From: Bradyrhizobium sp. SZCCHNS1050
Lineage (GTDB): Bacteria; Pseudomonadota; Alphaproteobacteria; Rhizobiales; Xanthobacteraceae
DNA: 64,000 nt
NCBI RefSeq assembly: GCF_032484785.1
Contig: NZ_JAUETR010000001.1
Span: 1,863,501 to 1,927,500, forward strand
Reading direction: 5' to 3'
In this document: one piece after another, positions 48,039 to 56,802 of the stretch
How positions within the stretch are numbered: the stretch's first letter is position 1
Layout of the letters: the number at the start of each line of letters is the position of its first letter
The notes under the pieces: generated by a model
What the model saw: the letters and a program-made list of their open reading frames with translations, nothing else
What the model was told of the DNA's origin: nothing
Database searches by the model: none
Made by a program: the position numbers and the translations under genes

Positions 48039-49118
48039 ATGGGCGCCAACGCAGCCGCATCCTTCATCGTGCCGTTCGAAGACGCACGCGAGGACGACTT
48101 CCCGCGCATCGGCGGCAAATGCGCGAGCCTGGCGCGCATGATCGCACAGGGCGTGCGCGTTCCTGCGGGATTTGCGGTCGCGACCGACGCCTACGCCCTT
48201 CATCTTCGAAGCAACGGACTCGAGGCGACGATCAGCGAGCGCCTGTCGCGGATCGTGCTCGACGATGTCGATGACGAAGAGAAGTTGTCGCACGAGATCC
48301 GCGACGCAATCATGGCGCAGCCGATGCCGGGCGCGGTCGAGCAGGCGATCCGCGAGGCGTATCGCCGGATGTCGCCCGACGGTCAGTTGCCGGTGGCGGT
48401 GCGCTCGTCGGCAACCGCCGAGGATCTGCCCGACGCCAGCTTCGCCGGCCAGCAGGATACCTATCTCTGGGTGGTCGGCGAGGACGCCGTGGTCGAGAAG
48501 GTCAAGGCGTGCTGGGCCAGCCTCTTCAACGCGCGCGCGATCTCCTACCGTGCCGAGAACGGGCTCGGCCAGATCGACGTGCTGATGTCGGTCGGCGTCC
48601 AGAAGATGGTCAACGCCGCCGCCGCGGGCGTGGCGATGACGCTGGATCCGATCAACGGCGACCGCACCAAGATCGTGATCGATTCCGCCTTCGGGCTCGG
48701 CGAGCCGGTGGTCTCCGGCGAAATCACGCCCGACAATTTCGTCGTCGAGAAGGTGCTTCTGCAGGTCATCAAGCACCGCATCGCCGAGAAGGATTTCGAA
48801 CTCGTCGCCGATCGCGCCGAGCGCCGGACCGTCGAGCGCGTAATCGCGCCGGAGCGCCGCACCCTGCCCTCCCTGACCAATGCCCAGGTGCTCGCCGTCG
48901 CCAGGCTCGCCAAGTCGCTCGAGCGCAGCATGGGCTGTCCGCAGGACGTCGAATGGGCGATCGACGCCGATCTCCCTGAAGACGAGAACCTCGTGGCGCT
49001 GCAGAGCCGGCCGGAGACCGTCTGGAGCCAGAAGAAGAAGCAGTCGACCGCGATCTACGAGACCGGGATTGCGGGTGTACTTGGAACGCTGCTGGCCCCG
49101 GTCCAGGCCAAGCGGTGA
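48039..49118 (+). CDS. PEP-synthase-like N-terminal (ATP-binding) subunit
   Basis: 359 residues (~40 kDa) consisting only of the PPDK/PEP-synthase ATP-grasp part. GGKCASLARM and GVRVPAGFAV start the domain, VRSSATAEDLPDASFAGQQD is the canonical nucleotide-binding signature, and GLGEPVVSGE and DVEWAIDADL followed by ALQSRPETVW close it. It has no histidine swivel domain; that is encoded by the next gene. The split into a 40-kDa ATP-binding subunit and a ~68-kDa histidine subunit is the architecture of phenylphosphate synthase of Thauera. There ATP is cleaved to AMP and phosphate and the beta-phosphoryl group passes through the swivel histidine to phenol. ATG 48039 with AAGGTGGGG upstream. Confidence 0.85.
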   Translation: MGANAAASFIVPFEDAREDDFPRIGGKCASLARMIAQGVRVPAGFAVATDAYALHLRSNGLEATISERLSRIVLDDVDDEEKLSHEIRDAIMAQPMPGAVEQAIREAYRRMSPDGQLPVAVRSSATAEDLPDASFAGQQDTYLWVVGEDAVVEKVKACWASLFNARAISYRAENGLGQIDVLMSVGVQKMVNAAAAGVAMTLDPINGDRTKIVIDSAFGLGEPVVSGEITPDNFVVEKVLLQVIKHRIAEKDFELVADRAERRTVERVIAPERRTLPSLTNAQVLAVARLAKSLERSMGCPQDVEWAIDADLPEDENLVALQSRPETVWSQKKKQSTAIYETGIAGVLGTLLAPVQAKR

Positions 49119-49161
49119 GCATCACGACAACAAGCAACAGAGAAACCGAGGGGAAACGACA

Positions 49162-50970
49162 ATGACGGCGCATGCGAAATTCCCAAGTCCCTATGACCTG
49201 AAGACGCCGGTCGGCGCCGAGGGCTGGGAGAAGCTCTATCCCTATTATCTCCAGTTCCAGAACAGCCTGCGCGACAAGGAGGACGGCAAGTTCTGGTTCT
49301 GCGACTCGCAGCACTGGCCGAGCCCGTTCAAGCCGTTCGACGCCGTCACCGTCGAGTTCGCGGTCAAGTGTCTCGGCCAGTACAACACGCGGCACTATCT
49401 GATCCCGCCGGCGAACGGCGTCGAGTACCGCATCCACAATGGCTATTGCTACATGAGCCCGGTGGCGGTGGCGCCCGAGCTGATCGCTGGTCGCGTACCG
49501 CATTTCATGGAGCGCGCCGGCTACTACTTCCAGAACTGGGACCGCCTGCTGGCGAACTGGGACAAGAAGGTCCGCGCCAACATCGCCGATCTCGAGGCGC
49601 TCAATTTCGAGCCGCTGCCCGAAGCCGTGCCGCTGGAGTGGATCACGGCCGGTGTCGGCCTCGACAACACCTACGCGCTGATGGAGACCTACGACCGGGC
49701 GATCCAGCTGCTCTACAAGACCTGGCAGTACCATTTCGAGTTCCTGAATCTCGGCTACGCGGCCTATCTCGACTTCTTCAGCTTCATGAAGGGGCAATTC
49801 CCCACCATTCCCGATCAGGCGATCGCCAAGATGGTGCAGGGCGTGGAAGTCGACCTGTTCCGTCCGGACGACGAGTTGAAGAAGCTCGCCAAGCTCGCCG
49901 TGAAGCTCGGTGTCGCCGATGCCCTGAAGAGCGGATCGGTCGACGAGGCGCTGGCTGCGGTCGGCCGTGCGCCGAACGGCGCCGAATGGCTGACGGCCTG
50001 GAACGAGGCGCAGGATCCCTGGTTCAACTTCACCTCCGGCAACGGCTTCTACTCGACCGACAAGTACTGGATCGAGCATCTCGACATCCCGCTCGGCTAT
50101 GTCAGGGACTACGTCGTCCGCGTGCAGCGGGGAGAGGAGATCGACCGGCCGACGGAGGCCATTGCCAAAGAGCGCGACCGCATCACGTCCGAATATGCCG
50201 AGATGCTCGATGCCGACGCCCGCGCAGCCTTCGAGGGCAAGCTCGGGCTCGCCCGGACCGTGTTCCCCTATGTCGAGAACCACAATTTCTACATCGAGCA
50301 TTGGTCGATGAGCGTATTCTGGCGCAAGATGCGTGAGCTCGGCGCCATCTTCCGCGATGCCGGCTTCTGGAAGGACGCCGACGACCTGTTCTATCTGAAC
50401 CGTCAGGAAGTCCGCGACGCGCTGTTCGACTACGGCAACGGCTGGGCCGTTGGCGCACCGGCGATCGGTCCGACCTATTGGCCGCCCGAGATCGAGCGGC
50501 GGAAAAAGATCCTGGCTGCGCTCGCGACGACGCCGCCGCAGCCCGCGCTCAACAATCCGCCCGATGTCATCACCGAGCCGTTCACGATCATGCTGTGGGG
50601 CATCACCACGGAGAGCATCGGCCGCTGGCTCGATGGCGCCGCCAACACCACCAAGCTGTCCGGCATGGCCGCTTCCCCCGGCATCGTCGAGGGCCGCGCT
50701 CGCGTGGTGCGCTCCGCCGATGAGCTCGGCCAGATCCAGCAGGGCGAGATTCTGGTTGCGCCGGTCACAGCGCCGAGCTGGGCACCGATCTTCGGCAAGA
50801 TCAACGCGATCGTCACCGACATCGGCGGCATGATGTCCCACGCCGCGATCGTGTGCCGCGAATACGGCCTGCCCGCCGTCACCGGCACGGGACGCGCCAG
50901 CTCCTCGATCAAGAACGGACAGATGCTGCGCGTCAACGGCTCGACCGGCGAAGTGACCATCCTGTCCTGA
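49162..50970 (+). CDS. PEP-synthase-like subunit with swivel phosphohistidine domain (phenylphosphate-synthase-like)
   Basis: 602 residues (~68 kDa). The first ~470 residues form a large helical/aromatic-rich region that would bind the acceptor (EWITAGVGLDNTYALMETYD, HWPSPFKPF, WYXX-rich). The last ~100 are the PEP-utilising mobile domain: LSGMAASPGIVEGRARVVRS, then GGMMSHAAIVCREYGLPAVT with catalytic His at residue 560. The C-terminal PEP/pyruvate-binding barrel of true PEP synthase is absent, as in phenylphosphate synthase subunit 1 and rifampin phosphotransferase. Together with the preceding gene it should phosphorylate an organic hydroxyl. No CBS-domain third subunit is present. A 13-bp perfect hairpin follows the stop. 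The acceptor could be a phenol or aliphatic alcohol made by the monooxygenases of the cluster. Confidence 0.85.
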   Translation: MTAHAKFPSPYDLKTPVGAEGWEKLYPYYLQFQNSLRDKEDGKFWFCDSQHWPSPFKPFDAVTVEFAVKCLGQYNTRHYLIPPANGVEYRIHNGYCYMSPVAVAPELIAGRVPHFMERAGYYFQNWDRLLANWDKKVRANIADLEALNFEPLPEAVPLEWITAGVGLDNTYALMETYDRAIQLLYKTWQYHFEFLNLGYAAYLDFFSFMKGQFPTIPDQAIAKMVQGVEVDLFRPDDELKKLAKLAVKLGVADALKSGSVDEALAAVGRAPNGAEWLTAWNEAQDPWFNFTSGNGFYSTDKYWIEHLDIPLGYVRDYVVRVQRGEEIDRPTEAIAKERDRITSEYAEMLDADARAAFEGKLGLARTVFPYVENHNFYIEHWSMSVFWRKMRELGAIFRDAGFWKDADDLFYLNRQEVRDALFDYGNGWAVGAPAIGPTYWPPEIERRKKILAALATTPPQPALNNPPDVITEPFTIMLWGITTESIGRWLDGAANTTKLSGMAASPGIVEGRARVVRSADELGQIQQGEILVAPVTAPSWAPIFGKINAIVTDIGGMMSHAAIVCREYGLPAVTGTGRASSSIKNGQMLRVNGSTGEVTILS

Positions 50971-50977
50971 CCCAATC

Positions 50978-51006
50978 GAGAGAGGCCGGCGGCGCCGGCC
51001 TCTCTC
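50978..51006 (+). other. Perfect 13-bp stem-loop inside the operon
   Basis: GAGAGAGGCCGGC, loop GGC, GCCGGCCTCTCTC. It lies between the PEP-synthase-like subunit gene and the first HD gene. No U-run follows, so it is more likely a processing, stabilising or partial attenuation element than a complete terminator. Confidence 0.75.
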
Positions 51007-51024
51007 CGCATATGGAACATTGCA

Positions 51025-51627
51025 ATGCTCGATAGGTCCGATGTCGGCAACCGCTATGACGAAGTCTGGCGCATCAGCGAGCCGTACATGCGCGCGCGCA
51101 AGAACGACGTCCACATTCCCCTGTCCTATGCGTATGCACGCAAGCTGCTCGCTCAATATCCGGACGCAGACGAGGACATCGTTTCGCTCGCAATCATCCT
51201 GCACGACATCGGCTGGTACACGATCGACATGAAGGACATCATCGAGAAGGGATTCGGTCCCAACATGATGCAGTCCGATGTGCGCTTTCTCCACGAAAGC
51301 GAAGGCGTCCGCATGTCACGCGACGTCCTCGAACAGGCCGATTGGCCGGAGAACATCATCGTCGCGGTCGGCGAGATCATCGACGGCCACGACACTCGCC
51401 CCTACCCGCGCTCGCTGAACGACCGGATCGTGCGCGACGCCGACAAGCTGTGGCGCTACACGACCACCGGCGTTGCGGTGGCCTGCGACTGGTTCAAGAT
51501 GACGCCGCGCCAATATGCGTCGCGCCTGACGGCGCAGCTCGCCGTGCTCGAGACCGAAGCCGGACGACTGATGGCCGAGGAGGCGTTGGGCGAGACCCGT
51601 GCCGCGCTGATGCTCGACCTGATCTGA
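51025..51627 (+). CDS. HD-domain hydrolase, copy 1
   Basis: 200 residues with the HD superfamily metal ligands: H in DVHIPLSYAYARKLL, HD in AIILHDIGWY, further H/D in IIDGHDTRPY and VRDADKLWRY. HD proteins are metal-dependent phosphohydrolases, though some act as lyases or oxygenases. It has the same domain order and the same DGHDTR and DADKLWR motifs as the 205-residue protein two genes downstream, so the two are diverged paralogues. Placed directly after a phosphotransferase, it could remove phosphate from the activated intermediate or a by-product. The substrate is unknown. Start at ATG 51025; GGAAC upstream is only a modest ribosome site. Confidence 0.78.
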   Translation: MLDRSDVGNRYDEVWRISEPYMRARKNDVHIPLSYAYARKLLAQYPDADEDIVSLAIILHDIGWYTIDMKDIIEKGFGPNMMQSDVRFLHESEGVRMSRDVLEQADWPENIIVAVGEIIDGHDTRPYPRSLNDRIVRDADKLWRYTTTGVAVACDWFKMTPRQYASRLTAQLAVLETEAGRLMAEEALGETRAALMLDLI

Positions 51628-51643
51628 ACCTGGGGCCGCGGAC

Positions 51644-53089
51644 ATGGACATGTTCATCGACGGCCGCTGGGTTGCAGCCCAAAGCGGCGCGACCTTCGAC
51701 GTCGTCGATCCGGCAACGGGCGAGACGGTCGACAGCGTTCCGGAGGCCGGGCGCGCGGATGTCGATGCCGCCATCAACGCGGCCGACATCGCATTCCAAT
51801 CGTGGAAAACAACGCCCGTGGCAGAGCGCGCCCGCCTGCAGAGGAACGCGGCGCGGCTGATGCGCGAGAGTGCCGGTGAGCTCGGTCGCCTGCTGACCAG
51901 GGAGCTCGGCCGTCCGCTGGCGGGAGCCGTCAGCGAAATTCAGCGCTCGGCCGAACTGCTCGACGTCTATGCCGAGGAAGGCCTGCGCCTGCACGCCGAG
52001 ATGCCGCTGACGGGTGTGGCCGGCGAAAAGATCATCATCACACGCGAGCCGGTCGGCGTCGTGGTCGCGATCACGCCCTTCAACTATCCGGTGACGCTGC
52101 TCTGCTTCAAGCTCGGCGCCGCGCTGATGGCCGGTTGCACCGTCGTCGCCAAGCCCGCCGAGGACACGCCGCTGTCGACCTTGCGGCTCGCTGAACTCTT
52201 TCGGGCCGCTGGGTTTCCGGACGGCTGCTTCAATGCCGTGACCGGTCGCGGCCCTGACCTCGGCATGCAGATGATCGCGCATCCGACGCCGCGCAAGATT
52301 GCGTTCACCGGCGGCACCAGGGCCGGCAAGGCGATCGCTGCTGCTGCAGCCGGAACGATGAAGCGCGTCACCCTCGAGCTCGGCGGCCAGTGTCCGGCCA
52401 TCGTCCGCGCCGACGCCGATATCGGCGCAGCGGCTGCTGCGATCGCCCGTCACGCCTTCGCCAATTCCGGCCAGTTTTGCTACCGCGTCAATCGCGTCTA
52501 TGTCGAGCGCCCCATCTACGCGGCCTTTCTCGCTGCGCTCGCCGACAAGGTCGCGCAGCTCGACGTCGGCAACGGCCTGACCTCGAATTGCGCGCTGGGA
52601 CCGCTCATCAACGAGAAGATATACCGCAACAGCGAGCGGCAGATCGCCGATGCCCGTGCCAATGGCGCAACCGTGCTGACCGGCGGCGTTCGGTTGACGG
52701 GCGGACTCTACGACAAGGGCTGGTTCCTGCCGCCGACCGTGATCGCCGATGCGCCCCCCTCCGCGCTCGTCATGACCGAGGAAACGTTCGGCCCCGTGCT
52801 TGGTGTCGCCCCGTTCGACGATCGCACCGAGGCGCTGCGGCTCGCGAATGCGACGGTCTATGGACTGGCCGCCTTCGTGTTCTCGCGCAACCTGGCGACA
52901 GGACTGACCCTGGCCGAGCGCCTCGAAGCCGGCTCCGTGTGGGTCAACGACATCCAGCGCTCGAACCAGCGCGCGCCGTTCGGCGGCATGAAGCAGAGCG
53001 GAATCGGCCGCGAGAAGGGCCGCTACGGCATCGAGGACTACCTCGAATACAAGACGATTTATCTCAGCTACGACACGGAGCTGCGATGA
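51644..53089 (+). CDS. NAD(P)-dependent aldehyde dehydrogenase
   Basis: 481 residues, complete. Catalytic Cys in NSGQFCYRVNRV (~285), general base Glu in TLELGGQCP (~250), cofactor-binding stretch ITPFNYPVTLLCFKLG and VVAKPAEDTPLS, and the EETFGPVLGV and GGMKQSGIGREKGRYGIEDY ending. It converts an aldehyde to the acid, here presumably an aldehyde arising from the hydroxylated hydrocarbon. It starts 16 bases after the first HD gene and overlaps the start of the second by four bases, so it is translationally coupled. Confidence 0.93.
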   Translation: MDMFIDGRWVAAQSGATFDVVDPATGETVDSVPEAGRADVDAAINAADIAFQSWKTTPVAERARLQRNAARLMRESAGELGRLLTRELGRPLAGAVSEIQRSAELLDVYAEEGLRLHAEMPLTGVAGEKIIITREPVGVVVAITPFNYPVTLLCFKLGAALMAGCTVVAKPAEDTPLSTLRLAELFRAAGFPDGCFNAVTGRGPDLGMQMIAHPTPRKIAFTGGTRAGKAIAAAAAGTMKRVTLELGGQCPAIVRADADIGAAAAAIARHAFANSGQFCYRVNRVYVERPIYAAFLAALADKVAQLDVGNGLTSNCALGPLINEKIYRNSERQIADARANGATVLTGGVRLTGGLYDKGWFLPPTVIADAPPSALVMTEETFGPVLGVAPFDDRTEALRLANATVYGLAAFVFSRNLATGLTLAERLEAGSVWVNDIQRSNQRAPFGGMKQSGIGREKGRYGIEDYLEYKTIYLSYDTELR

Positions 53090-53703
53090 TGCATTTTCTG
53101 CGCGAACAGGATTTGCCGATTTGGCTTGCGGCGCGGCCGTGGCTGGACGTCCGCTCCAACGACGAGCATACGCTGATCTCCTATCGTCTTGGCCAGGCGC
53201 TGCTACGGATCCATCCCGAAGCGGACGCCGCCGTGGTGCTGCCGGCGATCCTCATGCACGACGTCGGCTGGAAGAAATTCCCGCCCGAGCAGCTCGCCGC
53301 CGCCGTCGGCCCCAATCCCAGATATCCCGAGCTGCAACGTGCCCACGAGATCGAAGGCGTGAAGATCGCAGCCGAGGCGTTCGCACGGCTGGCGATCCCC
53401 GGGCTAAGAGTCGAGACCATCCTGGCGATCATCGACGGCCACGACACCCGAAAGACGGCGATCTCGCATGAGGATGCGCTGATGAAAGACGCCGACAAGC
53501 TGTGGCGCTTCACCGGCCATGGGGTCGCGACGATCGGCGGCTGGTTCGATACGCCGCCGAAGGAGACGCTCGCGATGCTGGAAAGCTTCGTGCTGCCGTC
53601 GATGCTGACCGAGGCCGGCACCACCATGGCCCGGGCGCTGATCGCCGAGGGCACGGCGTCTGCGTTCATGGCGGATCTGCTGCACATCGAGGTTGCCACA
53701 TGA
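53086..53703 (+). CDS. HD-domain hydrolase, copy 2
   Basis: 205 residues. HD ligands: HTLISYRLGQALL, AILMHDVGWKKFP, IIDGHDTRKT and MKDADKLWRFTGHG. It is a paralogue of the HD protein at 51.0 kb. Start ATGATG overlaps the aldehyde dehydrogenase stop, and its own stop overlaps the ATG of the SDR gene, giving tight coupling on both sides. Presumed metal-dependent phosphohydrolase or related activity. Retention of two such proteins around an aldehyde dehydrogenase suggests two chemically similar steps or a heteromeric enzyme. Confidence 0.78.
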   Translation: MMHFLREQDLPIWLAARPWLDVRSNDEHTLISYRLGQALLRIHPEADAAVVLPAILMHDVGWKKFPPEQLAAAVGPNPRYPELQRAHEIEGVKIAAEAFARLAIPGLRVETILAIIDGHDTRKTAISHEDALMKDADKLWRFTGHGVATIGGWFDTPPKETLAMLESFVLPSMLTEAGTTMARALIAEGTASAFMADLLHIEVAT

Positions 53704-54461
53704 GTCCGATCCAACTGCAAGGCAAGCGCGTCATCGTCACCGGCGCGGCCGGCGGGCTGGGCCGCGGATTCGCGCTCGCCTTTGCTGCGGCCGGCGCCGA
53801 GGTCGTCGCCGCCGACATCCGTCTCGGCGGCGCCGACGACACCGCGCGGCTGATCCGCGACCGCGGCGGCAAGGCGCACGCGGCGGAGGTCGACGTCGCG
53901 AACGAGACGTCCACCGCGGCGCTGGCGCAATTCGCGCTGGCGCGCATGAGCGGCCTCGACGTGCTGGTCAACAATGCCGCGATCTATGCCGGGCTCGAAC
54001 GCCGCGGCTTCGAGGCAATCCCGGAGGCCGAGTGGGACCGGGTGATGCGCGTCAACATCAAGGGCGTATGGATGATGAGCAAGGCGGCCGCGCCACTGCT
54101 GCGACGCGCCGGCGGTGGCGCGATCGTCAACGTCTCGTCGGCCACCGTCATGAGCGGCTCGCCGATGTGGCTGCACTACGTCTCGTCGAAGGGCGCCGTC
54201 ATTGCGATGACGCGTGCGCTGGCGCGCGAGCTCGGCGACGACAAGATCACGGTCAACGTCATCGCGCCCGGCTTCACGCTCACCGAGGCCAGCCTCGGCC
54301 TGATGGAGAATGCCGCCGAATATGGCGTGTCCCGCGGAGCCCTGAAGCGCGCGGCCGACGTCGACGACATGGTCGGCGGCGCGCTGTTCTTCGCGTCGCC
54401 GGCCGCGACCTTCATCACCGGTCAGACCCTGATCATCGACGGCGGCCGGCAGTTCATCTAG
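53700..54461 (+). CDS. Short-chain dehydrogenase/reductase
   Basis: 253 residues, classical SDR. Nucleotide motif TGAAGGLGRG, NNAA (variant of NNAG), catalytic Ser in VNVSSATVMSG, YxxxK in HYVSSKGA, and the C-terminal GQTLIIDGGRQF. ADIR after strand 2 favours NAD over NADP. It would oxidise a secondary or primary alcohol, or reduce a carbonyl, in the pathway that includes the P450. Start ATG at 53700 overlaps the preceding stop (ATGA). Confidence 0.92.
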   Translation: MSPIQLQGKRVIVTGAAGGLGRGFALAFAAAGAEVVAADIRLGGADDTARLIRDRGGKAHAAEVDVANETSTAALAQFALARMSGLDVLVNNAAIYAGLERRGFEAIPEAEWDRVMRVNIKGVWMMSKAAAPLLRRAGGGAIVNVSSATVMSGSPMWLHYVSSKGAVIAMTRALARELGDDKITVNVIAPGFTLTEASLGLMENAAEYGVSRGALKRAADVDDMVGGALFFASPAATFITGQTLIIDGGRQFI

Positions 54462-54477
54462 GGACACGCAACGACCC

Positions 54478-54801
54478 ATGCCCAGAATCACCTTCATCGA
54501 GACGGACGGCACCGTGCGCCTTGTCGAGGCCGAGCCCGGCGAGAGCGCCATGCAGGCGGCGAAGCGCAATGGTGTCGATGGCATCATCGGCGAATGCGGC
54601 GGGTCCTGCATCTGCGCCACGTGCCATTGCCACGTCGACAAGGCATGGCTGGAGCGCGTCGGCCCCGCCGGCGACATCGAGGTCGACCTGCTCGAATTCG
54701 AGGCCACCGACGTGCGCCCGGAGAGCCGCCTCGCGTGCCAGATCTCGATCACCGACGCGCTCGACGGTCTGGTGCTGCAGGTCGTCGGCCTCAGCCGCTG
54801 A
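54478..54801 (+). CDS. [2Fe-2S] ferredoxin of adrenodoxin/putidaredoxin type
   Basis: 107 residues. Cluster ligands in GECGGSCICATCHCHVD (C-x5-C-x2-C) and the fourth in ESRLACQISI. C-terminal LQVVGLSR is like the P450-interacting end of bacterial adrenodoxin-type ferredoxins. It is the natural redox partner of the P450 at the head of this operon. Last gene of transcription unit 1; it follows the SDR by 16 bases. An extra Cys within the cluster loop is unusual but does not remove a ligand. Confidence 0.9.
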   Translation: MPRITFIETDGTVRLVEAEPGESAMQAAKRNGVDGIIGECGGSCICATCHCHVDKAWLERVGPAGDIEVDLLEFEATDVRPESRLACQISITDALDGLVLQVVGLSR

Positions 54802-55228
54802 ACGGCCGGAGAGTTGCACCGGTCTTTGATCACGCCGCACGCATCATCGGCAGTAGGACGATGACGGGCATCGAGCTGCTCGCTTGAACAGATCGACCCG
54901 CTTGGTCGATACGGCCGCGCCGATCCTCGCCGCCGCTTTCCCTTCGCATTGCATCATCTCGTCGCTTGCGCAGCAGCAGGAATGCGGTCGACTGCGCTCA
55001 CAATCGCGCCCGAATACGCCCGATGTTCATGCGCACCCGCGGCCTAAAGAAAAACCAAAGAATGCGGCCTACACTGGATCCTACAACATCGCGCGACGAT
55101 CTATCAGGTCTAACCGCCTGACTCGTACGCCACCGCCACGCGCCGCACAACGTTCGCCCGTTCAAGGGCGGCAGCGGACCGCAACGAAGAGCAACAAACG
55201 CGATCACATCGCTCGGGAGGAGCAACGC
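54802..55228. other. Intergenic region with promoter of the diiron monooxygenase unit
   Basis: About 430 bases between the two transcription units. The open frame here is an upstream extension of the tmoA frame without start support. The SARP-type operator lies at 55044-55075, leaving a ~150-base leader before tmoA. Confidence 0.6.
55044..55075 (+). promoter_or_regulatory. SARP-type operator and -10 of the diiron monooxygenase unit
   Basis: Heptamer CTAAAGA (55044-55050), spacer AAAA, heptamer CCAAAGA (55055-55061), eight-base gap, then TACACT (55070-55075). Identical in heptamer sequence, 11-base period and 8-base gap to the element before the P450 gene, while the flanking bases differ. Strong sign of one shared activator. 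Confidence 0.72.
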
Positions 55229-56713
55229 ATGCCGAAGCTGCAGCGGCGGGACTATTACGACACAGCCCGCGACATGAACTGGGCCTTCTCCTATGTCAGC
55301 GAGGACGAGGTCTTTCCCGAGGAGCTGTCGAAGAGCTTCGGCATCCATGGCGAGCAATGGTGGGGCTGGGACGAGCCGTACAAGCTGACCTATCGCGAGT
55401 ACGTCCACAACCAAGCCGGCAAGGACGACGGCATCTGCTCGATCCGCTCGACGATCGCGCGCTCCAATCTGTATGACAATCTCGATGCCGGCTGGAAGTC
55501 GGCGATCAAGGCGCATTACGGCGCCATTCCGGTTCCGGAATATTTCGCCTCGATCGGCGAGGCGCGCATGGCGCGGTTCGGCCGCGCCGCTGCCTGGCGC
55601 AACATGGCGACCTTCGGCACCCTCGACGAATGCCGCCACGGCCAGGCGCAGATCTACTTCCCCTATTGCCTGCTGGCGAAGGATCCGCAATTCGACTGGG
55701 CCCACAAGGCGATGCACACCAACGAGTGGGGCGTGATCGCGGCGCGCAGCCTGTTCGACGACATGTTCACCGCCAATGATGCGGTGTCGACGGCGATCCA
55801 GCTGACATTCACCTTCGAGACCGGCTTCACCAACCTGCAGTTCCTCGGCATGGCCTCCGATGCGCTGCATGTCGGCGACATCGAGTTCGGTGCGCTGATC
55901 TCCTCGATCCAGACCGACGAGGCGCGGCATTCGCAGCAGGGCGAGCCGACCTTGAAGATCATGATCAACAACGGCAAGAAGGCCGAGGCGCAGAAGATGG
56001 TCGACCAGATGTTCTGGCGGTCGTGGAAGCTGTTCGCGCTGCTGACCGGCATCTCCATGGACTACTACACGCCGCTGGAAAGCCGGACGATGTCGTTCAA
56101 GGAGTTCATGAATGACTGGATCTGCCGGCAGTTCATGGACCAGTTCAAGGACCTCGGCATGAACGTGCCATGGTACTGGGAGGAGCACTTCCTGCCCGAG
56201 CTCGACTGGGTCCATCACGCCTATCACATGGGCGTCTGGTTCTGGCGGCCGACGGTGTGGTGGAATCCCGATGCGGGCGTGTCCGCGGCCGAGCGCGACT
56301 GGCTCGAGCAGAAATATCCCGGCTGGAACGATCGCTTCGGCAAGCTGTGGGACGTGATCGGCGACAATGTCCGCACCGGCCAGATCGAGAAGACCTATCC
56401 GGCGACGCTGCCGGTCGTCTGCAACTGCTGCCACATTCCGATCTGCAGCCCGAGCATCGGCCAGGCGCCGCGGATCACCACGCACAACGGTCGCAAGCTG
56501 AACTTCTGCTGCGAAGTCTGCGAGTGGGTGTGGAAGAGCCAGCCCGAGCGCTACGACACCCATCTCTCGATCGTGGACCGTTTCCTGGCCGGACACATCC
56601 AGCCGCCGACCCTGGAAGGCGCGCTGCAATATATGGGCATCACGCCCGATGTCGCCGGCAATGACGCGCAGAGCTACGCCTGGAATGGCGCGTCTCGCCT
56701 CGCGGCCGAATGA
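55229..56713 (+). CDS. tmoA: Diiron monooxygenase hydroxylase alpha subunit (TmoA/IsoA-like)
   Basis: 494 residues, close to T4moA (~500). All diiron ligands fall at the T4moA numbers: E104 (PVPEYF), E134 and H137 (LDECRHGQ), E197 (FTFETGF), E231 and H234 (TDEARHSQQG). T201, the active-site threonine, is also present. The C-terminal part has the Cys-rich VCNCCHIPICSPS and FCCEVCEW segment typical of this group. ATG 55229 with GGGAGG upstream. It is the catalytic subunit that inserts oxygen into an aromatic or alkene. The group includes toluene-4-, isoprene and alkene monooxygenases; which substrate applies cannot be decided from these motifs. Confidence 0.95.
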   Translation: MPKLQRRDYYDTARDMNWAFSYVSEDEVFPEELSKSFGIHGEQWWGWDEPYKLTYREYVHNQAGKDDGICSIRSTIARSNLYDNLDAGWKSAIKAHYGAIPVPEYFASIGEARMARFGRAAAWRNMATFGTLDECRHGQAQIYFPYCLLAKDPQFDWAHKAMHTNEWGVIAARSLFDDMFTANDAVSTAIQLTFTFETGFTNLQFLGMASDALHVGDIEFGALISSIQTDEARHSQQGEPTLKIMINNGKKAEAQKMVDQMFWRSWKLFALLTGISMDYYTPLESRTMSFKEFMNDWICRQFMDQFKDLGMNVPWYWEEHFLPELDWVHHAYHMGVWFWRPTVWWNPDAGVSAAERDWLEQKYPGWNDRFGKLWDVIGDNVRTGQIEKTYPATLPVVCNCCHIPICSPSIGQAPRITTHNGRKLNFCCEVCEWVWKSQPERYDTHLSIVDRFLAGHIQPPTLEGALQYMGITPDVAGNDAQSYAWNGASRLAAE

Positions 56714-56802
56714 TCCGCCCAGCATGAATTGACAGGCGCCGCTTACGAGCGACGCACCACCCGACACGACCACAGATATAACAACACATCTGGGAGGTAA
56801 GC

